NCBI RefSeq assembly: GCF_001429295.1
Contig: NZ_LMJL01000011.1
Span: forward strand, 80,021 to 138,517
DNA: 58,497 nt
DNA from: Flavobacterium sp. Root935
GTDB taxonomy: Bacteria; Bacteroidota; Bacteroidia; Flavobacteriales; Flavobacteriaceae
Reading direction: 5' to 3'
Each line of letters opens with the position of its first letter. The first letter of the stretch is position 1. This document shows, in pieces, positions 1 to 7,619 of the stretch. Position numbers and translations under genes: made by a program. The notes under the pieces were generated by a model. The model had not been told where the DNA came from. It did not search any database and saw nothing but the letters and a program-made list of their open reading frames with translations.

Positions 1-51
1 AATACTATTTTATTTGTTAAATTCCAAATTAGTTTTTATGAAGAATATTTT

Positions 52-59
52 TATATTTG
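52..59 (+). promoter_or_regulatory. Bacteroidetes -7 promoter element (TATATTTG)
   Basis: TATATTTG matches the Bacteroidetes TAnnTTTG -7 consensus exactly and lies 30 bases before the ATG of the barrel protein at 90. The -33 region is only a T-rich run (33-36), so the full promoter match is partial. Confidence 0.5.
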
Positions 60-89
60 ATCATTAAAATTTAACCAAAACAAATTAAA

Positions 90-665
90 ATGAAGAAAAT
101 TATTTTAGCTGCTATAGCGGTAATGGCATTTGGATTTACGAATGCACAAGAAACAAGATTTGGGATAAAGGGAGGTGTTAACCTTTCTACTTTAACAGGC
201 GAATATGAAGATGACACTAAATCATTAGTAGGTTTTACTGTTGGTGGTTTTGCTGAAATTAAGGTTATCGAACGACTAGCAATTCAACCTGAGCTTTTAT
301 ATTCGGCTCAAGGTGCTAGATTTGAAGATGCTTTTGGAAAATATGATGCAAAACTTAATTATTTGAATATTCCTGTGCTTGCTAAGTTCTATATTACTAA
401 GCAATTTACAGTTGAAGCTGGTCCTCAGATCGGTTTTTTATTGTCTGCTAAAATTGATGGAGAAGATGCAAAAGATTTTTATAAATCTGCTGATTTTGGA
501 TTTAATTTTGGAGCTGGTTATAATTTTACTGATAATTTTTCTGCTGGTATCAGATATACAGTTGGTCTTTCAGGGGTTTACGATAATGATAATGATGATC
601 TTGAAGAATATATTGATAGCTCAAAAAACAGTAATTTATCGATTTATGCAGCTTATAAATTCTAA
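90..665 (+). CDS. Porin-family outer membrane beta-barrel protein
   Basis: The 191-residue protein starts with a signal peptide (residues 1-19, ending FTNAQ). The rest alternates Gly/aromatic-rich strands (KGGVNLS, IQPELLYSAQGARF, LNYLNIPVLAKFY, GPQIGFLL, GAGYNF, GIRYTVGLSG) and ends in an aromatic residue (AAYKF), as outer-membrane barrels do. The pattern is that of the small eight-stranded OMP_b-brl/PorT-like barrels common in Bacteroidetes. Its substrate is unknown. It is a single-gene unit with its own -7 element upstream and a terminator downstream. A structural or small adhesive role is as likely as transport. Confidence 0.85.
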   Translation: MKKIILAAIAVMAFGFTNAQETRFGIKGGVNLSTLTGEYEDDTKSLVGFTVGGFAEIKVIERLAIQPELLYSAQGARFEDAFGKYDAKLNYLNIPVLAKFYITKQFTVEAGPQIGFLLSAKIDGEDAKDFYKSADFGFNFGAGYNFTDNFSAGIRYTVGLSGVYDNDNDDLEEYIDSSKNSNLSIYAAYKF

Positions 666-690
666 TATTTCAAAATAAAAATATTTCAAA

Positions 691-719
691 AACCTTCCTG
701 ATTCAGGAAGGTTTTTTTA
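691..719 (+). terminator. Rho-independent terminator
   Basis: CCTTCCTGA and TCAGGAAGG form a near-perfect hairpin followed by a run of seven T. It ends the barrel gene just before xerD. Confidence 0.85.
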
Positions 720-746
720 TGCAGAAAAATCACTTACTTTGTAAAT

Positions 747-1643
747 ATGAATTGGAGCAGATACATAAAAGATTATCAGTCGTATTTGAGGATAGAAAGA
801 GGTTTGTCGAAAAATACAATTGAAAACTACGGATTTGATATTGAGCGGTTATGCCTTTTTTTAGAAACCAATCAAATTGATGTTTCTCCAATAAAAATTT
901 CAGACGAAACATTACAGCAGTTTATATATTCTGTAGCAAAGGAAGTAAATCCGAGATCGCAGGCACGTATCATTTCGGGATTAAAAAGCTTCTTTAATTA
1001 TCTTGTTTTTGAGGATTATCGAAATGATAATCCGTTAGAGTTAATTGAAGCGCCAAAGACTGGTCGTAAATTACCTGATACTTTATCACTTCAAGAAATC
1101 GATGCGCTTATTGAAACTATAGATTTGAGCAGTAATGAAGGTGAAAGAAATAGAGCAATGCTTGAAACTCTTTACGGATGCGGACTTAGGGTTTCTGAGT
1201 TGATCTCGCTTAAAATTTCTGATTTGTTTTTTGATGAAGGTTTTATTAAAATTACCGGGAAAGGAAATAAAGAAAGATTTGTTCCAATTGGTCCATTGAC
1301 TCAAAAATATATTGATATTTATAAAAATGCTGTTCGTTCGAATTTAAATATTAAAAAAGGAGCAGAAGATACTTTGTTCTTGAATAGAAGAGGAAATCAA
1401 TTGACTAGAGCTATGGTTTTTACAATTATTAAAGATCTAGCTCTGAAAATGGGATTAAAGAAAAATATCAGTCCGCATACATTACGTCATTCCTTTGCAA
1501 CACATCTACTAGAAAACGGAGCAGATTTAAGATCTATTCAATTAATGCTGGGTCACGAATCAATCACAACAACAGAAATTTATGTTCATTTAGATCGCAG
1601 CTTTTTAAAAGAAGTGATGCATAGTTTTCATCCTAGAAAATAA
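747..1643 (+). CDS. xerD: Site-specific tyrosine recombinase XerD
   Basis: At 298 residues this has the normal length of XerC/XerD, which resolve chromosome dimers at dif during division. An N-terminal SAM-like core-binding domain (about 5-90) precedes the catalytic domain (110-295). All catalytic residues are visible: R148 in GCGLRVSEL, K172, H244 and R247 in HTLRHSFATHLLENGAD, H270 in LGHES and the nucleophile Y279 in TEIYVH. The length, the GADLRSIQLMLGHESI motif and the housekeeping context argue for XerD over a phage integrase. No adjacent att site, tRNA or phage gene is seen. Bacteroidetes often carry several Xer paralogues, so the D assignment is by resemblance. Confidence 0.9.
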   Translation: MNWSRYIKDYQSYLRIERGLSKNTIENYGFDIERLCLFLETNQIDVSPIKISDETLQQFIYSVAKEVNPRSQARIISGLKSFFNYLVFEDYRNDNPLELIEAPKTGRKLPDTLSLQEIDALIETIDLSSNEGERNRAMLETLYGCGLRVSELISLKISDLFFDEGFIKITGKGNKERFVPIGPLTQKYIDIYKNAVRSNLNIKKGAEDTLFLNRRGNQLTRAMVFTIIKDLALKMGLKKNISPHTLRHSFATHLLENGADLRSIQLMLGHESITTTEIYVHLDRSFLKEVMHSFHPRK

Positions 1644-1794
1644 TTTTATCATTATTGCGTTTATTTTGTCGTAAAAATTAATATATTGTGTTAAATTTTT
1701 GTTTTAATAAAAACAATTTAGCCTTATTTTGTGATTTTAATTTGTTTTTTTAGAATAAAAAGTATGAATATTTTATTTACATAAAAAGAAGTAT

Positions 1795-3315
1795 ATGGTT
1801 TTTGATTTATATGGAAATGACGATTGCTTAGAGGTAAATAATTTTTATAAGAAATTGTTGGCCGAAATGCCTGACTTGCTTTTTCAGTTTATTATTGATG
1901 CTGATAATAATTATTCATTTCCTCTTGTAAGTAAGTCAGCTGATGAAATATTTGAACTTTCTGCATTAGATTTTACTGATGATATAAAATTTATAATTTA
2001 CGATCGAATTGTACCACAAGACCGTGATTATTTTTTTCAGTCTTTGGTCAAAGCTAGGAGAGAAATAAAACCATGGGAAATTGAGTTTAGAGCAGTTTTG
2101 CCTAAAAAAGGAATTCGCTGGTTTAAAATAACTTCGAAAACAGAATCGACTATAGATGGTAAAGTGATCTTTTATGGTCATGTTTCGGATATTACAGAGT
2201 TAAAAGATAAAGAAGAAAAACTTCGCATATCTGAAGAACGCTTTCAATTTGCTCTCGATGCTTCAACTGCGGGCATTTGGGATTGGGATATGGTTACTAA
2301 TAGTGTTTTTTATTCTTCCCTTTCACTTAAAATTTTAGAGTTAGAATCTACCGATATCTTTGATGATCCGGAACGCTGGGATAAAATTGTGCACCCTGAT
2401 GACCTTCCGAAATATTACTCGGATATTCAGGAACATTTTGATAATAAGATTCCGTATTATGAAAATTACCATCGCGTAATGACTTCAAGTGGTAATTACA
2501 AATGGATTTTAGACCGCGGGAAAGTGATTAAAAGGGATGAAAATGGAAAACCGTTGCGTGTAATTGGAACACATACGGATGTTTCTGCTCAAAAAGAAAA
2601 GGAGCTAGAACTAATAAAAACGATGAAACTATACAGCGACCAAAATAGTCGTTTGTTGAATTTTTCGCATATTGTTTCACACAATTTAAATACTCAGGCT
2701 GGAAATATAAAATCGATCCTGGATTTTATTGATGCCGATGTAAATAAACAAACTGTCGAAGAAATGCTGGAGCATTTGCGTACTGTTTCTAATGATTTGA
2801 ATGAAACAATTTCAAATCTTACACAAATTGTAAAAACGCAGAGCAACATCAATATTGCAGTTGTACCGCTAATGTTGTGTGAGTATATCGAAAAAACAAT
2901 TTCGACTATTAAAGGTTATGATAAACAGCGTAAAGTGACAATTATTAACAATGTGCCGAAATATTTGACGATTAATTTTAATCCGGCTTACATGGAAAGT
3001 GTTTTATTGAACTTTACAACAAATGCAATTAAATATGCGCATCCAGATCGTGATCCAGTAATAACTTTTGATTTTGCTATAGAGCCAGAAGGGTTTAAAT
3101 CTCTTAAAATTACAGATAACGGACTTGGAATTGATTTAAAGTTATACGGAGATTTATTGTTTGGAATGTATAAAACTTTTCACAAACATGACGAAGCACG
3201 TGGAATTGGACTTTATATTACAAGAAATCAAATAGAAGCGATGAAAGGAACAGTTTTAGTAGAAAGTGAAGTTGGAGTAGGAACGAGCTTTAAAATTGTT
3301 TTTAATGATGTTTAA
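1795..3315 (+). CDS. Soluble PAS-PAS sensor histidine kinase
   Basis: The 506-residue protein has no signal peptide or membrane segment, so it should sense a cytoplasmic cue. Two PAS/PAC units are recognisable (about 20-138 and 148-268; the second ends RVIGTHTDVSAQKEKE). A dimerisation/phosphoacceptor helix follows with H296 in FSHIVSHNLNT, then a HATPase_c domain with N-box NFTTNAIKY (406-414), G1 DNGLGI (441-446) and G2 GIGLYI (470-475). The usual HNLRSP-type H-box reads HNLNTQ here, so proline and arginine are missing. No response regulator is adjacent, so it is an orphan kinase in this window. Its signal is unknown. Confidence 0.85.
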   Translation: MVFDLYGNDDCLEVNNFYKKLLAEMPDLLFQFIIDADNNYSFPLVSKSADEIFELSALDFTDDIKFIIYDRIVPQDRDYFFQSLVKARREIKPWEIEFRAVLPKKGIRWFKITSKTESTIDGKVIFYGHVSDITELKDKEEKLRISEERFQFALDASTAGIWDWDMVTNSVFYSSLSLKILELESTDIFDDPERWDKIVHPDDLPKYYSDIQEHFDNKIPYYENYHRVMTSSGNYKWILDRGKVIKRDENGKPLRVIGTHTDVSAQKEKELELIKTMKLYSDQNSRLLNFSHIVSHNLNTQAGNIKSILDFIDADVNKQTVEEMLEHLRTVSNDLNETISNLTQIVKTQSNINIAVVPLMLCEYIEKTISTIKGYDKQRKVTIINNVPKYLTINFNPAYMESVLLNFTTNAIKYAHPDRDPVITFDFAIEPEGFKSLKITDNGLGIDLKLYGDLLFGMYKTFHKHDEARGIGLYITRNQIEAMKGTVLVESEVGVGTSFKIVFNDV

Positions 3316-3334
3316 AATTGAAATAAATGATAAA

Positions 3335-3372
3335 AAAGAAAGGCTGTCGTAATCGACAGCCTTTCTTTTTTA
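3335..3372. terminator. Bidirectional terminator
   Basis: GAAAGGCTGTCG (3338-3349) pairs with CGACAGCCTTTC (3354-3365) around a TAAT loop, with A/T runs on both sides. It separates the convergent kinase and RNase Y genes and can serve both. Confidence 0.85.
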
Positions 3373-3390
3373 TATAATCTTTCTTTTCTA

Positions 3391-4950
3391 TTATTTCGCA
3401 ATATTTACAGCCCTAGTTTCTCTAATAACTGTAACTTTTACTTGGCCAGGATAAGTCATTTCTGTTTGGATTTTTTGTGAAATCTCGAAAGATAAGTTTG
3501 CCGCATTATCGTCTGAAACTTTTTCACTTTCTACAATTACACGAAGCTCTCTACCTGCTTGAATTGCATAAGCGTTTTTAACACCGCTGAATCCGTAAGC
3601 TACATCTTCAAGATCTTTCAAACGTTGGATGTAAGAATCTAATACCTGACGTCTTGCACCTGGTCTTGCTCCAGAAATAGCATCACAAACTTGGATAATC
3701 GGCGATAATAAAGATTTCATTTCGATCTCGTCGTGGTGAGCTCCAATCGCATTACATACTTCTTCTTTTTCACCATATTTTTCAGCCCACTGCATACCTA
3801 AAAGTGCGTGTGGTAAATCGCTTTCTGTATCTGGCACTTTTCCAATATCGTGTAGTAAACCTGCTCTTTTAGCTAGTTTTACATTCAATCCTAATTCTGC
3901 AGCCATTATACCGCAAAGTTTAGAAACCTCTCTCGAGTGTTGTAGTAAGTTTTGTCCGTAAGAAGAACGGTATTTCATTCTACCCACAACTTTGATTAAT
4001 TCTGGGTGTAAACCGTGAATCCCTAAGTCGATTACTGTACGTTTTCCAACTTCAATAATTTCGTCGTCGATTTGTTTTGCTGTTTTAGCAACAACTTCTT
4101 CGATTCTCGCTGGGTGAATACGTCCGTCAGTTACTAATTTGTGCAATGACAAACGAGCAATTTCTCTACGCACAGGATCAAAACAAGAAAGGATAATAGC
4201 TTCTGGTGTATCGTCAACAATGATTTCAACTCCAGTTGCAGCTTCAAGAGCTCTAATATTACGTCCTTCACGACCAATAATTCTACCTTTTACATCATCA
4301 GATTCGATATTGAAAACAGAAACGCAATTTTCAACTGCTTCTTCAGTTCCAACTCTTTGGATAGTGTTGATGATAATTTTCTTAGCTTCTTGTTGTGCAG
4401 TAAGTTTAGCCTCTTCAATTGTTTCTTGAATATGAGACATTGCTTTAGTTTTAGCTTCAGCTTTTAAACCTTCAACTAATTGTTCTTTTGCTTCTTCAGC
4501 AGAAAGACCAGAAATTACTTCAAGCTGCTGTAATTGGCTTTTGTGAAGTTTATCTACTTCAGCTTGTTTTTTGTCTAAAATTTCAATTTTATTATTGTAC
4601 TCAGCAGTTTTAGCTTCAAAGTCATCGTTTACTTTTTTAGCTTTAGAAAGTTCATTTGAAACTTGAGATTCTTTATCACGTACGCGTTTTTCTACTTCAG
4701 CAACTTTTTTATCTCTTGCTAAAATAACTTGTTCGTGTTCTGATTTTAATTCGATAAAGCGTTCTTTTGCCTGAAGAATTTTATCTTTTTTAATATTTTC
4801 AGCTTCTAAATTAGCGTCTTTTAAAATTGAAGCTGCTTCTTTTTTAGCGTTTTTAATTAGGTTTGAAATATTACTTTTCTCGATAATTTTAGCTATTGCG
4901 AATCCTGCTGCAATACCTACAATACCAATGATGATCGTTATGATGTCCAT
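3391..4950 (-). CDS. rny: Ribonuclease Y
   Basis: This membrane-anchored endoribonuclease starts mRNA decay. The 519-residue protein has an N-terminal membrane helix (about 3-20), a long charged coiled coil (30-200), a KH RNA-binding domain with [10 protein letters not shown] (222-231) and an HD phosphohydrolase domain with H338 in LLQHSREV and the metal-binding HD pair H367-D368 in GLLHDIGKV. The domain order and length are those of the family. It lies downstream of zapA and a 6S-like RNA on the same strand, an arrangement I recall from other Flavobacteriia. Confidence 0.95.
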   Translation of the reverse strand: MDIITIIIGIVGIAAGFAIAKIIEKSNISNLIKNAKKEAASILKDANLEAENIKKDKILQAKERFIELKSEHEQVILARDKKVAEVEKRVRDKESQVSNELSKAKKVNDDFEAKTAEYNNKIEILDKKQAEVDKLHKSQLQQLEVISGLSAEEAKEQLVEGLKAEAKTKAMSHIQETIEEAKLTAQQEAKKIIINTIQRVGTEEAVENCVSVFNIESDDVKGRIIGREGRNIRALEAATGVEIIVDDTPEAIILSCFDPVRREIARLSLHKLVTDGRIHPARIEEVVAKTAKQIDDEIIEVGKRTVIDLGIHGLHPELIKVVGRMKYRSSYGQNLLQHSREVSKLCGIMAAELGLNVKLAKRAGLLHDIGKVPDTESDLPHALLGMQWAEKYGEKEEVCNAIGAHHDEIEMKSLLSPIIQVCDAISGARPGARRQVLDSYIQRLKDLEDVAYGFSGVKNAYAIQAGRELRVIVESEKVSDDNAANLSFEISQKIQTEMTYPGQVKVTVIRETRAVNIAK

Positions 4951-4968
4951 GTTTTTAGGGTTTATATA

Positions 4969-5133
4969 TAAAAAAAGCCTACATTAATTGCTTGAATAAA
5001 CTCGTAAAGACAAGTTTTGAGCTAACTCACTGTTCAAGTTTCCCGGTCAAAGCTGGGCATACTATAGTAGCGACGATTTGCTCATTCTAAATTGTTAGTG
5101 TTGAGTTTACCAATTGTGAACTAATGTAGGCAG
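4969..5133 (-). ncRNA. ssrS: 6S RNA (SsrS)-like small RNA
   Basis: Between zapA and rny is a noncoding stretch whose minus-strand transcript folds into a long irregular rod. The ends pair perfectly over 10 bp (GCCTACATTA, plus-strand 5122-5131, with TAATGTAGGC, 4977-4986), followed by T7, so the closing stem doubles as a terminator. Inside, GTAAACTC pairs with GAGTTTAT, then comes a large asymmetric bubble, then TGAGC/GCTCA, then an apical CCC/GGG hairpin. This closing-stem, central-bubble and apical-loop layout, about 160 nt long and next to zapA as in Proteobacteria, fits 6S RNA, the RNA polymerase sigma-holoenzyme decoy. The identification is by structure and position, not by a covariance search. 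Confidence 0.8.
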
Positions 5134-5158
5134 TATCTTAGTTTCTTGTAAAGAACGT

Positions 5159-5452
5159 TTAATTTTCGAGATATTGATCTAAAAGCAGATTTAATTTTTT
5201 AATTCGCTCAATGGTTTCTTCTCCATCGATTGCGTTATCAATTTGTTTTTGTTCTACTTGCGATGCAAATTGCAATGCGCACATAGCTAGAACATCTTGT
5301 TTGTCACGAACTGCGTAATTTTCTTCGAACTGCTTAATCATAGCATCAATTTTTTTAGAAGCGCTTCTAAGGCCTTCTTCCTGAGCTGGTTCAACCGTTA
5401 ACGGGTAAACGCGGTCGGCAATTGATATTTTTATTTTAAGCTTTCCGTCCAT
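5159..5452 (-). CDS. zapA: Cell division protein ZapA
   Basis: The 97-residue protein has the ZapA fold: an N-terminal beta strand (KIKISIADRVYPLTV) followed by helices with the family's alanine/glutamine-rich core (DVLAMCALQFASQVEQKQ). ZapA cross-links FtsZ filaments at midcell. The start lies 5 bases after the stop of the upstream coiled-coil gene, so the two are cotranscribed. The 6S-like RNA lies directly downstream. Confidence 0.9.
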   Translation of the reverse strand: MDGKLKIKISIADRVYPLTVEPAQEEGLRSASKKIDAMIKQFEENYAVRDKQDVLAMCALQFASQVEQKQIDNAIDGEETIERIKKLNLLLDQYLEN

Positions 5453-5457
5453 ATTTA

Positions 5458-5748
5458 CTAATCTGATAATTGCGCTATACAGTAATCGATTTCGCGAATT
5501 AATGAATTTATTTTAAGCTTTGTCTCTCTCTTGTTATTGTCGCTGCCAAGCAACGAATTGGCTATCTTAAGTGTTTCATTTTGCTTCTTCAAAGCTTCAA
5601 TTTCTTCAGATTGTTTCTGGATAATTCGCGCAGCTTTGGCTAGTTCTAATCGTAGTGCTTGATTATTTTTCTCCAAACCTTTTGATTTTTCAAAAAGCTT
5701 TTCGACTTTATATTCAAGAGTATCAATTATTTCTGCAATTACACTCAT
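5458..5748 (-). CDS. Small coiled-coil protein upstream of ZapA
   Basis: This 96-residue protein is almost entirely heptad-patterned (LEYKVEKLFEKSKGLEKNN, then LALELAK-type and IEALKKQNETLK repeats). It has no signal peptide or membrane helix. It has the size and charge of ZapB-type division coiled coils, and it is the first gene of a tight operon with zapA. A ZapB-like role bridging ZapA is an inference from context. Sequence alone does not distinguish it from other short coiled coils. Confidence 0.75.
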   Translation of the reverse strand: MSVIAEIIDTLEYKVEKLFEKSKGLEKNNQALRLELAKAARIIQKQSEEIEALKKQNETLKIANSLLGSDNNKRETKLKINSLIREIDYCIAQLSD

Positions 5749-5776
5749 TATACATCCTATTCATTACTTAATCCTA

Positions 5777-5807
5777 CAAAGTTAGTATTCCTTTTTATTA
5801 ATGCAAT
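5777..5807 (-). promoter_or_regulatory. Promoter of the coiled coil-zapA operon
   Basis: On the minus strand TAACTTTG (5777-5784) matches TAnnTTTG exactly. ATTG (5804-5807) lies 19 bases upstream as a -33 element. Transcription should begin around 5770, a short distance before the first ATG at 5748. Confidence 0.65.
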
Positions 5808-5928
5808 TTTTTATCGAATTTTTTACATTAAAAAGAGACAAATAAATGAAATTCAGTATATTGTGTTATAATGTTTGTTTTTTAGGTTTTTACCTGTTAA
5901 TTTTTTATTTTAGCAAAAATATTTTTAT

Positions 5929-7608
5929 ATGAAATTATCTATACTTGCCCTTTTATCCTGTCATTTTCTATTTGCCCAAACACAATATCCTAAAGATTAT
6001 TTTCGTGCCCCGCTCGATATTCCAATGCAGCTTTCTGGGAATTTTGGGGAGTTAAGACCCAATCATTTTCATGCGGGTTTTGATTTAAAAACAAATCAAA
6101 GAGAAGGATTGAGTGTTCATGCAATTGCAGATGGTTATGTATCGAGAATTAAAATTTCGACTTTTGGAAACGGAAAATGCATTTACATTACACATCCAAA
6201 CGGTTATACTTCTGTTTATGGTCATTTACAAATTCCTGTAGGTCCAATTTTGGATTATGTAAAAAATACACATTACAAAGAAAAAGCATATGAAATTGAA
6301 ATGTTTCCAAAGCCAGATGAACTTCCTGTTACAAAAGGAGAAATAATTGGACTTTCTGGTAATACTGGCTCTTCAGAAGGACCACATCTTCATTTTGAAA
6401 TTCGCGATACTAAAACGGAATTCGTAATCAATCCGATTTTCTTTGGCTTTGACCAAAATATAAAAGATTCTAAAAAACCTACTTTGTCAAGTTTGTATGT
6501 TTATCCGCTGGATAATGCAACTGTTAATCAGTCCAAACAGCCTTTGTTGCTTAGCATGGCGCTGCAAAAAGATGGAACTTATCTGGCTTCAAAAGTAAAA
6601 GCAAACGGAAAAATTGGTTTCGGAATCAATGCAACAGATACTGATGATGTTTCATTTAATAAAAATGGAGTTTTTAATGTTTCAACTTTTTTAAACGGAA
6701 ATCCGAATTACAATTATCAGTTTAATACGTATTCGTTTGATGAAATGCGTTATATCAATGCTTTTATCGATTATGCGAGGTATAAAAAAACAAGTCAGAG
6801 AGTTCAGAAGCTCTTTATGAAAACGCCTTTCGCTTTAAGTATAATTAAAACAGATTCGCAGTACGGAGTTATCACGCCAGAACCAAACTTGGCTTCGAAT
6901 TACAGAATTGAAGTTTCGGATTATTTTGGAAATTTAAATTCGATAACAGTGCCAATTGAATACGACACGGCTACACCGCTCGTGCAGGCAGAACCTGTTG
7001 CAGGACCTTATTTTTTGCGATATAATAAAGATTCTAATTTCGAAAAAGATAATATGTCTGTGTTTTTTCCTGCGGGAACTTTCTATGAAGATTTTAATAT
7101 GAATTTCGATGTTAGAAATAATAAGATTTATATTCACGACGATACGGTTCCAGTTCATTCAAACTTTACGATTACGATAAAAGACGATTCTTATCCTGAA
7201 AATTTACGTGATAAACTTTACATAGGAAAAGGAAATAGTTATAATGGAACTATTAGAAAAGGAGATGTTTTTACAGCAAAAGCAAAAATATTGGGACAAT
7301 ATGGCTTGGTTCTGGACACAATTGCTCCAGTTGTAAAAATCACAAAACCAGTTGAAGGAAAATGGATTAGTGACCAGAAAAAAATTGAATTTGTAATTGG
7401 TGATTCTTTATCTGGAATTAAGTCCTATAATGGCTATTTAAACGGAAGCTGGGTTTTGTTTGAATATGAAAATAAAAACAGAAAAATTACACACACTTTT
7501 GATGATCAATATTTGACAGAAGGCGAGAACTTTTTAAAAATAGAAGTTGTTGATAATGTAGGAAATACTACTATCTTTGAAACTCATTTTTTTAGAAGTC
7601 AAAAATAA
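5929..7608 (+). CDS. Secreted M23-family metallopeptidase
   Basis: The 559-residue protein begins with a signal peptide (1-16, ending LFAQ). Its N-terminal third is a LytM/M23 zinc peptidase domain that cleaves peptidoglycan cross-bridges. The zinc ligands are present: H48 and D52 (HFHAGFD) and the HLH motif H153/H155 in GPHLHFEIRD. The region after about 180 is beta-rich with Ig-like patches (PVVKITKPVEGKWIS) and no recognised catalytic motif. The TonB-dependent receptor gene starts 11 bases downstream, so the two are probably cotranscribed. Confidence 0.9.
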   Translation: MKLSILALLSCHFLFAQTQYPKDYFRAPLDIPMQLSGNFGELRPNHFHAGFDLKTNQREGLSVHAIADGYVSRIKISTFGNGKCIYITHPNGYTSVYGHLQIPVGPILDYVKNTHYKEKAYEIEMFPKPDELPVTKGEIIGLSGNTGSSEGPHLHFEIRDTKTEFVINPIFFGFDQNIKDSKKPTLSSLYVYPLDNATVNQSKQPLLLSMALQKDGTYLASKVKANGKIGFGINATDTDDVSFNKNGVFNVSTFLNGNPNYNYQFNTYSFDEMRYINAFIDYARYKKTSQRVQKLFMKTPFALSIIKTDSQYGVITPEPNLASNYRIEVSDYFGNLNSITVPIEYDTATPLVQAEPVAGPYFLRYNKDSNFEKDNMSVFFPAGTFYEDFNMNFDVRNNKIYIHDDTVPVHSNFTITIKDDSYPENLRDKLYIGKGNSYNGTIRKGDVFTAKAKILGQYGLVLDTIAPVVKITKPVEGKWISDQKKIEFVIGDSLSGIKSYNGYLNGSWVLFEYENKNRKITHTFDDQYLTEGENFLKIEVVDNVGNTTIFETHFFRSQK

Positions 7609-7619
7609 AACCGTAATCT

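Noticed and set aside
747..1643. Reading the tyrosine recombinase as a phage or integron integrase
   Set aside because: Length and motifs are those of Xer proteins; no att sites, tRNA target, phage genes or gene cassettes are near.
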